DNA of 64,000 bases from Sphingomonadales bacterium (GTDB lineage: Bacteria > Pseudomonadota > Alphaproteobacteria > Sphingomonadales > Sphingomonadaceae): assembly GCA_027490095.1 (NCBI GenBank), contig JAIXYT010000049.1, forward strand, positions 1-64,000, read 5' to 3'. The position numbers and the translations under genes were made by a program. Shown here one piece after another: positions 43,258 to 51,946 of this stretch; position 1 is the first letter of the stretch; the number at the start of each line of letters is the position of its first letter. The notes under the pieces were generated by a model. That model was not told where the DNA came from, did not search any database, and saw only the letters and a program-made list of their open reading frames with translations.

Positions 43258-44298
43258 ATGGACATTCGCAGGGACGATCTCGACGCCGCGGTCTCCGCCG
43301 GCATTCTCGATGCTGCCGCGCGCGATCGGCTGCTGGCCTTCGTCCGCGCCCGGGCCGAAGGCGCAGCAGGCCCCGACAACGAGAGTTTCCGCCTGCTCAC
43401 CGGCTTCAACGACATCTTCGTGACCCTGGCCTGCCTTCTCGTCCTCGGCGCCATTCCGTCACTTGTCCCGGGCCTTGCGGCTGCCGGTCTCGTCGCAGCC
43501 GCCAGCTGGGGGCTCGCCGAATATTTCACCGCCCGTCGCCGCATGGCGCTCCCTTCGATCCTGCTCCTGCTGGCATTCGTCGGCGGTGTCTTCGCCTTCA
43601 CCTTCCTTGCGATCAGCGGCGGCAGCCACTGGGCGCTCGCCCTGAAGCTGGCCCGGATCCAGGGTCAGACGGCAGCCTTCTTCGCGCCGTTCATCGTCGC
43701 CGGCCTTGCAGGCGCCGGGGCTGCCGCCCTCCACTGGCGCCGCTTCCGGGTGCCCATCACGCTGGCAGCCGGTGCGGCAGCGCTCGCAGCCGGCGCCATC
43801 GGGCTTGCAGGCGCCCTGTTCGGCGCAGAGCGGAGCGTGCTGTTCGCAGCCCTCCTGTCAGGCTTCACGGTCTTCGCGATTGCCATGCGCTACGACATCA
43901 GCGACCGCGAGCGCCTTACCCGCAACACCGACATCGCCTTCTGGCTGCATTTGCTGGCGGCCCCGCTGATCGTCCATCCGGTCTTCGCGCTCTCCGGCCT
44001 GCTCGATGGGTCCCCCGGGCCGGGTGCCGCCGCCCTTGTCCTCATGGTCTATCTGGTGCTGACCCTGATCGCGCTCGCGATCGATCGCCGTGCGCTTCTC
44101 GTCTCCGCGCTGGCCTATGTGATCTTCGCCCTGCAGGGCCTGTTCGAAGCCGGCCAGGTCGCAGCCGGGTTCGGGCTCACCGCCCTCGTCCTCGGCAGCT
44201 TCCTCGTCATGCTTTCGGCGGCCTGGGGCTCCCTTCGGCGTCGCCTTCTGCTGCATCTTCCGCCGGCGTGGACCGGGCGCTTGCCGCTTCCTGCCTGA
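43258..44298 (+). CDS. Polytopic membrane protein, DUF2157-like
   Basis: A 346-residue inner-membrane protein. A short cytoplasmic N terminus (DDLDAAVSAGILDAAARDRLL) precedes about nine to ten hydrophobic segments rich in Ala, Leu and Gly. This resembles the DUF2157 arrangement. No transporter motif, charged helix cluster or catalytic residue was found. The 3' end overlaps the end of a minus-strand lipoprotein gene by 92 bp. Confidence 0.7.
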   Translation: MDIRRDDLDAAVSAGILDAAARDRLLAFVRARAEGAAGPDNESFRLLTGFNDIFVTLACLLVLGAIPSLVPGLAAAGLVAAASWGLAEYFTARRRMALPSILLLLAFVGGVFAFTFLAISGGSHWALALKLARIQGQTAAFFAPFIVAGLAGAGAAALHWRRFRVPITLAAGAAALAAGAIGLAGALFGAERSVLFAALLSGFTVFAIAMRYDISDRERLTRNTDIAFWLHLLAAPLIVHPVFALSGLLDGSPGPGAAALVLMVYLVLTLIALAIDRRALLVSALAYVIFALQGLFEAGQVAAGFGLTALVLGSFLVMLSAAWGSLRRRLLLHLPPAWTGRLPLPA

Positions 44299-44485
44299 CA
44301 CCCGGGGTCCCGGCCGGTGCAGGCCGAATCGCACTCCAGACCGGCTCGCCCCTTGCATCGCGCGGAATCTCGCCCCAGGTGGCAGCGCCGCGCTGCAGCC
44401 CGCTCGACGTATAGAGCGGGGCAGGCGCACAGGCCGCACCAAGCAGCGGGGCAACAAGGGCAGAAACCAGGAAAAGCCGTGTCAT
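44207..44485 (-). CDS. Small lipoprotein
   Basis: A 92-residue protein with a signal peptide ending in a lipobox-like GAAC (Cys near residue 19), then a Pro/Ala-rich chain without secondary-structure signal. GAGGTG lies upstream of ATG 44485 at good spacing, which favours a real gene. The last third lies antisense to the end of the DUF2157-like gene. Function unknown. Confidence 0.6.
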   Translation of the reverse strand: MTRLFLVSALVAPLLGAACAPAPLYTSSGLQRGAATWGEIPRDARGEPVWSAIRPAPAGTPGVRQEAASARSTPAEDAAEGDAEGSPRPPKA

Positions 44486-44550
44486 TCAGTTCACCTCAAG
44501 CTTACGCACACGCATGCTCCCCCCAACATGCACGGAATGCCTGATGTCAC

Positions 44551-45762
44551 ATGAATGACATGCCGGAAAGAGAACAAGTCGTTGGAATGGGCGCAAAAGG
44601 CGACGGAGTGACCCGAAATGGTCGCTTCATCGCCGGCGCAGTCCCGGGCGATATCGTCGGTGCAGACGGCTCCATCCTCAGCCATGGCCCGAACCACATC
44701 GCGCCCGCCTGCCGCCATTTCGGCACCTGCGGCGGCTGCCAGATCCAGCATGTCGCCGATCCGGCCATCGCCGATTTCGCCCGCGATCGCGTGCTCCAGC
44801 CCCTCGCCCGTGTCGGGGTCACCCCTGCCGACGTCCGGCCGGTCCACCTGTCGCCCCCGGGCGCCCGCCGACGCGCCGCAATGCGCGCCACCCGCACCGG
44901 CGGCGAGGTCCGCCTCGGCTTCAATGCCGAGGGCGCGCACAGCCTCGTCGACATGCAGCAATGCCCGGTGCTCCACCCGGCCCTGTTCGCGCTCGTCGCC
45001 CCGCTCCGCCGCATCCTCGCCCCCCATCTCAAGGAACGGTCGGCCATCGGCATCACCATGACGCTGACGGAGTCAGGCGTCGACCTCCTGCTCGCCAACC
45101 TGCAGGCCAACAGCCTCCCCCTGATCGAGGGCCTCACCGATTTTGCCCGCACGCACGGCCTCGCCCGCCTCTCGGTCGAAGGCCCGATGGGCGTCGAAAC
45201 CCTCGTCGCCGCCGGCGATCCCGCCGTCCGCCTCGGCGGCGTCCCCGTCACCTTGCCCCCGGCCGCCTTCCTCCAGGCAACCGCCGACGGCGAGGCTGCA
45301 CTGGTCGCCGCTGTCCTCTCCATCATCGGCAGGGCAGGGCGGGTCGCAGACCTCTTCGCCGGCAGCGGCACCTTCGCGCTCCCGCTTTCCGCAACCTCCA
45401 CTGTCGAGGCCGTCGACGGCGCAGGCCCCGCAATCCGCGCGCTCGAGGGCGCCGCCCGCCGGGCAGGGCGCTCCATCACGGTCCAGCACCGTGATCTCTT
45501 CCGCCGTCCGCTCAGCGCGGCGGAACTCGCCCCGTTCGACGCGGTCGTCATCGATCCGCCCCGCGCAGGCGCAATCGCCCAGACGGAACAGCTCGCGCTC
45601 TCGAAGGTCCCCGTCATCGCAGCCGTCAGCTGCAACCCCGCCACCTTCGCCCGCGACGCCGAGCGCCTGGTGGGCGGCGGCTACACCCTCCACCGCCTCT
45701 GGCCCATCGCCCAGTTCCGCTGGTCCACCCACATCGAACTCGCCGCCGAATTCCGCCGCTAG
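44551..45762 (+). CDS. RumA/RlmD-type RNA m5U methyltransferase
   Basis: A 403-residue SAM-dependent methyltransferase. The N-terminal [4Fe-4S] ligands are in CRHFGTCGGC with a later QQCPV. The SAM site is VADLFAGSGTFALPL, and the catalytic blocks are VVIDPPRAGA and VSCNPATFARD with the nucleophile Cys. The family methylates uridines in 23S rRNA or tRNA; which one cannot be told from this sequence. The TRAM domain is short at the N terminus (about 1-40). ATG 44551. Confidence 0.9.
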   Translation: MNDMPEREQVVGMGAKGDGVTRNGRFIAGAVPGDIVGADGSILSHGPNHIAPACRHFGTCGGCQIQHVADPAIADFARDRVLQPLARVGVTPADVRPVHLSPPGARRRAAMRATRTGGEVRLGFNAEGAHSLVDMQQCPVLHPALFALVAPLRRILAPHLKERSAIGITMTLTESGVDLLLANLQANSLPLIEGLTDFARTHGLARLSVEGPMGVETLVAAGDPAVRLGGVPVTLPPAAFLQATADGEAALVAAVLSIIGRAGRVADLFAGSGTFALPLSATSTVEAVDGAGPAIRALEGAARRAGRSITVQHRDLFRRPLSAAELAPFDAVVIDPPRAGAIAQTEQLALSKVPVIAAVSCNPATFARDAERLVGGGYTLHRLWPIAQFRWSTHIELAAEFRR

Positions 45763-45827
45763 GCAGGCTTGAAGCCGCATCCGGCGGCTGATACGCCTGA
45801 ACGCGAGAGAGACCGGAAGGAGCATCC

Positions 45828-46898
45828 ATGCGCCAATTCCCTCTCCTCTTCCTTGTCTGTTCGGTCCTGATGGCGGGCGCCGCCTTCGCCCGGACCTTCG
45901 ATCCCCGCCAGCACCGCGCGCCGCTGGCCGGCGCCCCGACCAGCGTCATGGTCCTGGGCGTCCCCCATCTTTCCGGCTTGCCCGAGACCTTCGATCCCGC
46001 CAATCTCGCGCTGCTGCTCGACAGGCTTCAGGGCTGGCGTCCGGATCGAATCCTGATCGAGGGACTGTCCGGCCAGCAGTGCGACATGCTTCAGCGCCAC
46101 AAGGCGCAGCTCCCGGACGTGGCCACGACCTACTGCATGGACACCGGGCCTGCTGCAGCGGCTTCGGGCCTCGACGTCCCGGCGGCCCTTGCGGCGATTG
46201 ACAGCAGGCTTGCCGACTGGCCCGCCGAGCCCACTCCGGCCCAGCGCAGGGAACTCGCCTTGCTGTTCCTCGCCGCAGGCGAACCGGCCCCCGCCCTTGT
46301 CCAGTGGCTTCGGCTTCCCCCGGCCGAACGTCGCGCCGCAGACCGCCTCACGCCCGAACTCGCGGCCTTCCTCGACGCCACCATCACCCGCCGGAACGAA
46401 AATTACCTGATCGCAGCCGTCCTCGCATCGCGCCTCGGCCACGAGCGCGTATGGATGATGGACGACCACAGCGCCGACATCGTCCAGCAGGGTTTGGGCG
46501 AGGACTTCGACAAGGCCATCATGTCACTCTGGCAGAACCCTGCCGTCGATGCCCGCCTTGCCCAGGAAAAGGCGGTGCAACGGGGTGCTGTCACCCCCCG
46601 AGCGACGCTCGACATGTTCCACCATTACAACGAACCCGCCGAAGCCGAACGCGCCTTCGCAACCGATTTCGGCGCAGCCATGGGGCAGGACACGCCCCAG
46701 CTCCACGGCCGTCGCTATCTCGGATGGTGGGAAACCCGGAACCTCCGCATGGCCGCCAACATCCGCGAGGTTGCTGCCGTCGTGCCCGGCAAGCGCTTGC
46801 TCGTCATCACCGGCGCCAGCCACAAGGGCTATCTCGACGCCTATCTCGATCTCATGCACGACATGAAGGTCGAAAGCCCGCTCCCGCTCCTCGATTGA
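45828..46898 (+). CDS. Exported DUF5694 protein (TraB/PrgY-like fold)
   Basis: A 356-residue protein with a signal peptide (about 1-22). VMVLGVPHLSG near the start, DRILIEG, ENYLIAAVLASRLGHERVWMMDDH and the C-terminal LLVITGASHKGYLDAYL match DUF5694, a family related by pattern to TraB-like proteins. Conserved His, Glu and Asp residues suggest a metal or hydrolytic site, but activity is unknown. AAGGAG precedes the ATG. A strong hairpin follows the stop. Confidence 0.75.
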   Translation: MRQFPLLFLVCSVLMAGAAFARTFDPRQHRAPLAGAPTSVMVLGVPHLSGLPETFDPANLALLLDRLQGWRPDRILIEGLSGQQCDMLQRHKAQLPDVATTYCMDTGPAAAASGLDVPAALAAIDSRLADWPAEPTPAQRRELALLFLAAGEPAPALVQWLRLPPAERRAADRLTPELAAFLDATITRRNENYLIAAVLASRLGHERVWMMDDHSADIVQQGLGEDFDKAIMSLWQNPAVDARLAQEKAVQRGAVTPRATLDMFHHYNEPAEAERAFATDFGAAMGQDTPQLHGRRYLGWWETRNLRMAANIREVAAVVPGKRLLVITGASHKGYLDAYLDLMHDMKVESPLPLLD

Positions 46899-46912
46899 CC
46901 GCGGGATGCGAA

Positions 46913-46940
46913 AAGGGCGGCCCGTCGCCGGGCCGCCCTT
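46913..46940. terminator. Bidirectional terminator hairpin
   Basis: AAGGGCGGCCCG / CGGGCCGCCCTT is a perfect 12-bp stem with a TCGC loop. It lies between the convergent DUF5694 gene (ends 46898) and the speY-like gene (ends 46949) and can serve both. Confidence 0.8.
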
Positions 46941-46948
46941 CGATCCGG

Positions 46949-47998
46949 TCAGCCGAAAAGCTTGGCCCACCCGCGCTTCGGCCGGCTCTTCCACGCACCC
47001 CGGTGCCAGGCATCGCTCGCCAGCAGCGGCATCACGCTGCCCGCTTCGGCAAACACCATCTGCTCGTGCACGGTCTGCACCTTGCCCCAGCTCGCAGCCT
47101 CCTGCAGCGTCGACGAGGAACATGCCCCGTCGCGCGTATCGGCCACCGTGATCTGCACGGCGTACTTGTGCATCTCCACATCGTCGTGGCCCAGGATCTC
47201 GGCGCAGACCACCGTGTCCTGGATGAAGTTCTTCGGCACCCCGCCACCGATCATCAGCAGGCCCGTCGGGCCGGCCTTGATCTTGATGTCGGTCAGCTCG
47301 CGGAAGTCCGCAATCGCGTCCAGCACCATATAGGGCTTGCCTTCTTTCATCCGGTCCACCTGGTGCTTCACCAGCCCGAAACCGGCCGACGAATCCACGA
47401 ACGCCGGGCAGAAGATCGGCACGTCATGCTCGTACGCCAGCTTGACGAGGCTGTTCTCCTTCTTGCCATGCTCGGCCAGATACTTCCCCATCTCGCGGAT
47501 GAAGGCGCGGCTCGAATAGGCCTTCGGCTCCAGGCTGTTGGCGATCGCACCGATGGTGTGGTCGCAGTCCTGCAGCTGCTCCTCGTCGATGTAGGTGTCG
47601 TAGATCCGGTCGATGTAGAGCGAGCGCAGCGTGTTGTCGTTGGGGATCTCCAGCGCCTGGTAATGCTTGTGGCCAAGGCCCTCGAAGAAATCCATGTCCA
47701 CGATGGTGGCGCCGGTCGCGACAACGGCGTCCACCATGTTCGAACGGATCAGCTCCGCATACAGGTCCATGCAGCCACCGGCCGACGTCGAGCCTGCGAT
47801 CACCAGGAAGATGGTGCAGTCCTTGTCTTCCAGCATCTGGTTGTAGATGCGGGTCGCCCGCGCGAGATCGCGGCTGGTGAACGACATGTTCGCCATCTGG
47901 TCGATGATGGGCCGCGAATCGAAGCTGCGGATGTCGATATGCTCCACCTGCTTCGAAAGCAGCTCGGCCTTCCGCTGCTGATCAATCTGCTCGCTCAT
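46949..47998 (-). CDS. speY: Deoxyhypusine-synthase-family protein, probable homospermidine synthase
   Basis: A 349-residue member of the deoxyhypusine synthase family. FLVIAGSTSAGGCMDL, GATIVDMDFFEG, PIFCPAFVDSS and the Lys of SWGK (Lys306) line up with the NAD and catalytic-lysine regions of that enzyme. Bacteria have no eIF5A; characterised bacterial homologues make homospermidine or related polyamines, and homospermidine is typical of Sphingomonadales. The upstream gene supplies putrescine. ATG 47998 follows GGAG. A hairpin at 48023-48046 sits just before the ribosome site. Confidence 0.85.
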   Translation of the reverse strand: MSEQIDQQRKAELLSKQVEHIDIRSFDSRPIIDQMANMSFTSRDLARATRIYNQMLEDKDCTIFLVIAGSTSAGGCMDLYAELIRSNMVDAVVATGATIVDMDFFEGLGHKHYQALEIPNDNTLRSLYIDRIYDTYIDEEQLQDCDHTIGAIANSLEPKAYSSRAFIREMGKYLAEHGKKENSLVKLAYEHDVPIFCPAFVDSSAGFGLVKHQVDRMKEGKPYMVLDAIADFRELTDIKIKAGPTGLLMIGGGVPKNFIQDTVVCAEILGHDDVEMHKYAVQITVADTRDGACSSSTLQEAASWGKVQTVHEQMVFAEAGSVMPLLASDAWHRGAWKSRPKRGWAKLFG

Positions 47999-48022
47999 CT
48001 TTGTCTCCAACGGCAAAAGGGC

Positions 48023-48046
48023 CCCCACCGCGGCCTCGCGGTGGGG
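48023..48046 (-). terminator. Hairpin with T-run between decarboxylase and speY genes
   Basis: On the minus strand CCCCACCGCG / CGCGGTGGGG (10 bp, 4-nt loop) is followed by GCCCTTTTG. It lies after the ornithine decarboxylase stop (48086) and 25 nt before the speY start. It may be a partial terminator that sets the ratio of the two enzymes. Confidence 0.65.
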
Positions 48047-48085
48047 AACTAGTCATGGGAAAATGTGAAACGCTTATGACGCCCC

Positions 48086-49303
48086 TCAGGAGCGTGCGGC
48101 AATCCCCAGCGGCACCACATTCTGCGGCACGCTCGGTTGGCCACCCGCCGGGATCAGCGACGCCATCGGCGCGTCGGAAACAATGACTGTCTCCCCCGAG
48201 CCGAAGCCGTTGAACCCCGTGCGCATGGCAGAGCCATAGGCGCCCAGCTGGCCGATCTCGACATAATCGCCCGCCTTGATGTCGCCCGGCAGCGCGAACG
48301 GACCCTTCATATGGTCCATGTCATCGCAGGTCGGGCCATAGAAGGCGAAGTCCATCGCTTCAGCTTCGGACGCATCCTCGCGCACCAGCTTCACCGGATA
48401 GCGCCATTCCACATGCGCCGCGTCGAACAGCGACCCATAGGCGCCGTCGTTGATGTAGAGCTCGTTCCCGCGCCGCTTCTCCACCCGCACCAGCACGCTG
48501 GAATAGTCGGCGGAAAGCGCCCGGCCCGGCTCGCACCACAGCTCCGCGGAATAGCTGATCGGCAGCGACTCATAGGCCCGCTCGATCACCGCGAAATAGG
48601 TTTCCAGGCTCGGCGGCTCCATGCCGGGGTAACGGCTCGGAAAGCCGCCGCCCACGTCGATCACGTCCACCGTCACGCCGGCTTCCACGATCGCGGCGCG
48701 AACGAAGGCCATCGCGTCCGCATAGGCCGCCGGGCTCATCGCCTGCGAACCCACGTGGAAGCAGATGCCAAGCGCGTCGGCTGCCTGGCGCGCGGCCAGC
48801 AGCAGGGCAGGGGCGTCGGCAACGCCGATACCGAACTTGGAGGCCAGGCTCAGCTTGGAATGCGCGGACGAAACCTTCAGCCGAACGCACAGCGTCAGGT
48901 CCTCGGCCGGCACGCCGTCGGTGCTGCACGCCCGCACGATCTTCGCCAGCTCCTCATGCGTATCCAGGCTGAAGATCCGCACGCCATGCTGGTGATAGGC
49001 CTCGGCAATGGCTTCTTCGGCCTTCACCGGGTGCATGAACGCAAGGCAAGCCTGCGGCAGAAGCCCGCGCACCAGCCGCACCTCGGCAATCGAGGCGACG
49101 TCATAGTGGCGGATTCCGCCGGCCCACAGCAGCTCGATCAGATGCGGCGAAGGGTTTGCCTTCACGGCATAGAAGCTCTTTCCCGGGAATGCCGAGACGA
49201 AGAAGCGGGCCGCGTCGAGCGCGGCTTCCGGGCGGACAAGGGTGACGGGCGCTGCCGGTTGCAGCGCGCGCGCTACCCGAAGCGCGTTATGGTGCTGGTG
49301 CAA
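48086..49303 (-). CDS. Ornithine/lysine decarboxylase, PLP fold type III
   Basis: A 405-residue alanine-racemase-fold decarboxylase. The PLP Lys is K48 in FYAVKANPSP. GGGFPSRYPG binds phosphate, WCEPGRAL is the conserved PLP/substrate block, and YGPTCDDMD carries the active-site Cys and Asp. Ornithine to putrescine is the most likely reaction; lysine is possible. TTG 49303 has GGAGG nine bases upstream, but that site pairs with an upstream stem (leader entry). It is followed by the speY-like gene, forming a two-step polyamine pathway. Confidence 0.92.
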   Translation of the reverse strand: MHQHHNALRVARALQPAAPVTLVRPEAALDAARFFVSAFPGKSFYAVKANPSPHLIELLWAGGIRHYDVASIAEVRLVRGLLPQACLAFMHPVKAEEAIAEAYHQHGVRIFSLDTHEELAKIVRACSTDGVPAEDLTLCVRLKVSSAHSKLSLASKFGIGVADAPALLLAARQAADALGICFHVGSQAMSPAAYADAMAFVRAAIVEAGVTVDVIDVGGGFPSRYPGMEPPSLETYFAVIERAYESLPISYSAELWCEPGRALSADYSSVLVRVEKRRGNELYINDGAYGSLFDAAHVEWRYPVKLVREDASEAEAMDFAFYGPTCDDMDHMKGPFALPGDIKAGDYVEIGQLGAYGSAMRTGFNGFGSGETVIVSDAPMASLIPAGGQPSVPQNVVPLGIAARS

Positions 49304-49304
49304 T

Positions 49305-49361
49305 TCAAGGGACCTCCGGGGAACAGTTGACGTATCGACTGCCTTGCGGTGGAAGTCCCAT
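49305..49361 (-). promoter_or_regulatory. Leader of the ornithine decarboxylase gene: SD-sequestering stem and small open frame
   Basis: GGGACTTCC (49359-49351) pairs with GGAGGTCCC (49317-49309) over nine positions with one G-U. The second arm contains the Shine-Dalgarno GGAGG of the decarboxylase. The same stretch reads as an 18-codon frame from ATG 49361 to TGA 49305, ending one base before the TTG start. From memory it resembles the alphaproteobacterial speF RNA motif found before ornithine decarboxylase genes; I could not check this. Confidence 0.6.
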
Positions 49362-49460
49362 GGGGCAGCGGAGCGCGCATATGGCGACCCGGACCCCCCA
49401 TGTAAAGCGGAAAATTGTGACAGTCGGCCCGAGCCTTAGCCTGCAGGCAAATTAACGAAT

Positions 49461-49754
49461 TCAGGCCTGCTTCAGCTTGGCCCCGATGAAGGCCGCAAGC
49501 GAGCCCACCGTCTCGAACAGCTCGCCCGAAACCTCGTCGTCGTCGATCAGGATATGGAACCGGTCCTCCAGCGCCGTCAGCACCGTCGCGACCGCCATCG
49601 AATCCAGCTCGGGCAGGTTGCCGAACAGCAGGGTGTCGGCCGACAGTTCGGCGGTCACCTGCGGCGCAAGGCCCAACGACACACCCAGCACCTCGGCCAC
49701 TGCCGAAAGCGTTTCGTCCGGGCTGATCTGGCGATCGAGAGACAGGCTGGCCAT
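49461..49754 (-). CDS. Acyl carrier protein
   Basis: A 97-residue carrier protein. LPELDSMAVATVL holds the phosphopantetheine-accepting Ser52, in a helical context typical of ACPs, and the chain is strongly acidic. GAGGGG precedes ATG 49754. It is not next to fatty-acid genes; solitary ACPs of this kind occur in exosortase-related or polyketide loci. The 157 bp to the decarboxylase start hold its leader. The 231 bp upstream (49755-49985) contain the divergent promoters for this gene and dapF and a small CGCCGC-ATAA-GCGGCG hairpin. Confidence 0.85.
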   Translation of the reverse strand: MASLSLDRQISPDETLSAVAEVLGVSLGLAPQVTAELSADTLLFGNLPELDSMAVATVLTALEDRFHILIDDDEVSGELFETVGSLAAFIGAKLKQA

Positions 49755-49985
49755 CCAACAAATCCCCTCGGAAGGGCGTGTCCGGGCCCCAAGCGGGCCG
49801 TTCAAGGCCGCGCGCCTTACTCCCCAAGCCGTCCGGATGCAATGGTGGTGGATTGCTTGTCGCTCACGGGCGAAGCCCTCCGCGGGGGCGCCGCATAAGC
49901 GGCGGCGCGCGGTCGCACTTGCGGCCTTAGGCCGAAAAGCACCTGCCATTGCAAGGAAGGGGTTACGTCCATAGATGCTCTATCC

Positions 49986-50780
49986 ATGGCGACCGCCTTT
50001 CTCAAGATGCACGGGGCCGGCAACGATTTTGCCATCTTCGATGCCCGGCACGTGGCGCTCGCCATGCCGGCCGAGCGCGTGCGCCGCCTGGCAGATCGGC
50101 ACCGCGGCATCGGCTGCGACCAGCTGATCGTGATGGAGCCGTCCGACAAGGCCGACGTTTTCATGCGCATCTTCAACCCCGACGGCTCCGAGGCCGAGGC
50201 CTGCGGCAACGCCACGCGCTGCGTCGCCCACCTGATGGGCGGCAGCGCCACCATCGAGACCCGAGGCGGCCTCCTCACCGCCGCGGCAGCCGCCGACGGC
50301 GTCACCATCGACATGGGGGCACCCCGCTTCGGCTGGGCCGACATCCCGCTCGCCTATGCGATGGACACGGCCGACATGCCCGTCGGCTGGGGCGAGCTGG
50401 AGCGTCCGAGCGCCGTTTCCATGGGCAACCCCCATGTGATCTTCTTCGTGGCGGACGCAGCCGCCGTCCCGCTGGAAGCCGTCGGCCCCGAAATCGAATC
50501 GGATCCGCTCTTTCCCCAGCGCGTGAACGTCAACATCGCCACCGTCCGCAGCCGCACCCACATGACCCTGCGCGTCTGGGAGCGCGGCGCCGGCCTCACG
50601 CTCGCCTGCGGCTCGGGCGCATGCGCCACCTTCGCCGCTGCCCGCCGCCGCGGCCTCGTGGAGGCAAGCGCCACCGTCAGCCTGCCCGGCGGCGACCTCG
50701 TGATCTCGGAAACCGCCAACGGCACCCTCACCATGGCGGGCCCCGTCGCACGCGCCTTCCGCGGCGAAACCGACCTGTGA
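49986..50780 (+). CDS. dapF: Diaminopimelate epimerase
   Basis: A 264-residue enzyme converting LL- to meso-diaminopimelate for lysine and peptidoglycan. The N terminus KMHGAGNDF is the family signature. The two catalytic Cys are in EACGNATRC (Cys73) and LACGSGACAT. ATG 49986. The stop overlaps the next gene (GTGA), starting the dapF-mtaB-ftsY-yciB run. Confidence 0.96.
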   Translation: MATAFLKMHGAGNDFAIFDARHVALAMPAERVRRLADRHRGIGCDQLIVMEPSDKADVFMRIFNPDGSEAEACGNATRCVAHLMGGSATIETRGGLLTAAAAADGVTIDMGAPRFGWADIPLAYAMDTADMPVGWGELERPSAVSMGNPHVIFFVADAAAVPLEAVGPEIESDPLFPQRVNVNIATVRSRTHMTLRVWERGAGLTLACGSGACATFAAARRRGLVEASATVSLPGGDLVISETANGTLTMAGPVARAFRGETDL

Positions 50781-51946
50781 GCGCCACTGTCCTCACCCAA
50801 GGCTGCCGCTCCAACCTTGCCGAGCAGGACGCGCTCGCTGCCCTCGCGCCGGCCGGTGCCACCGTCATCAACAGCTGCGCCGTCACGGCCGAAGCCGTCC
50901 GCGACGCCCGCGCCGCCGCCCGCAAGGCCGCCCGCACCGGCCCGGTCTACGTCACCGGCTGCGCAGCCACGCTCGAACCGGCCCGCTTCGCCGACATCGC
51001 CACGATCATCCCCAATGCCCAGAAGCTGGCGCCGTCCGCCTGGAAACGCTCCACCCCCGGGGCCGCCCCCGGCCAGGGCCTCGCCCGTCCCGCCGTCACC
51101 CGCCAGTCCCGCGGCTTCGTCGCCGTGCAGGACGGCTGCGACCATGCCTGCACCTTCTGCGTCACCACCCTCGCGCGCGGCGCCTCCCGCTCGGTGCCCA
51201 TGGACGATGTCGTGCAGCACGTCCGTGCGCTCGCGGACGAAGGCGTCGCCGAGGTCGTTCTCACCGGCATCGACACCACCAGCTACGGCGAGCAGCTTCC
51301 CGGCCGGCCCAGGCTCGGCACCCTCGTGCAGGCAATCCTCACCCGGGTCCCGGCGCTCCCGCGCCTTCGCCTCTCCTCGCTCGACGCCGCCGAAGCCGAT
51401 CCGGCCCTCCTCGAAGCCTTCGCCGACCCCCGGCTCATGCCCCACATCCACCTGTCGCTGCAGTCAGGCGACGACCTCATCCTGAAGCGCATGAAGCGCC
51501 GCCACAGCCGCGCCCAGGCAATCGCGCTCACCGACGCCCTGCGCAACCGCCGCCCCGACATCGCGATCGGGGCAGACCTCATCGCCGGCTTCCCGACCGA
51601 AGGAGAGGCCGCGCACACGGGCAGCCTGTCGCTCATCGCCGACTGCGGTCTCGTCCACGCCCACATCTTCCCCTTCTCGCCCCGCCCGGGAACGCCGGCG
51701 GCCCGCATGCCGCAGCTGCCACCTGCCGTCGCAAGGGCGCGCGCGGCCCAACTCAGGGCCTGTGCCGCCGAGGCGCATGCAGCCTTCGCCCGCAGCTTCG
51801 TCGGCCAACCGCTGGACGTCATCAGCGAAGGCGGGCAGGGGATCACGCCCCATGGCCTTAAGCTGCGCTTCCGCGAGCCGCGAGCCCGGGGCGCACGGCT
51901 GACGGTCGTGCCGACAGGCTTCAGGGACGGAACACTCGCCGAATGA
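50777..51946 (+). CDS. mtaB: tRNA methylthiotransferase MtaB-like
   Basis: A 389-residue radical-SAM enzyme of the MiaB/MtaB family. The N-terminal domain has Cys10 in QGCRSN, then NSCAV and TGCAA for the auxiliary cluster. The radical-SAM motif is CDHACTFC (about 118-125), and DLIAGFPTEGE and HIFPFSPRPGTPA match the MtaB group that thiolates t6A37 of tRNA. The start is GTG 50777, overlapping dapF by four bases. The N terminus is unusually short before the first Cys. Confidence 0.88.
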   Translation: MSATVLTQGCRSNLAEQDALAALAPAGATVINSCAVTAEAVRDARAAARKAARTGPVYVTGCAATLEPARFADIATIIPNAQKLAPSAWKRSTPGAAPGQGLARPAVTRQSRGFVAVQDGCDHACTFCVTTLARGASRSVPMDDVVQHVRALADEGVAEVVLTGIDTTSYGEQLPGRPRLGTLVQAILTRVPALPRLRLSSLDAAEADPALLEAFADPRLMPHIHLSLQSGDDLILKRMKRRHSRAQAIALTDALRNRRPDIAIGADLIAGFPTEGEAAHTGSLSLIADCGLVHAHIFPFSPRPGTPAARMPQLPPAVARARAAQLRACAAEAHAAFARSFVGQPLDVISEGGQGITPHGLKLRFREPRARGARLTVVPTGFRDGTLAE

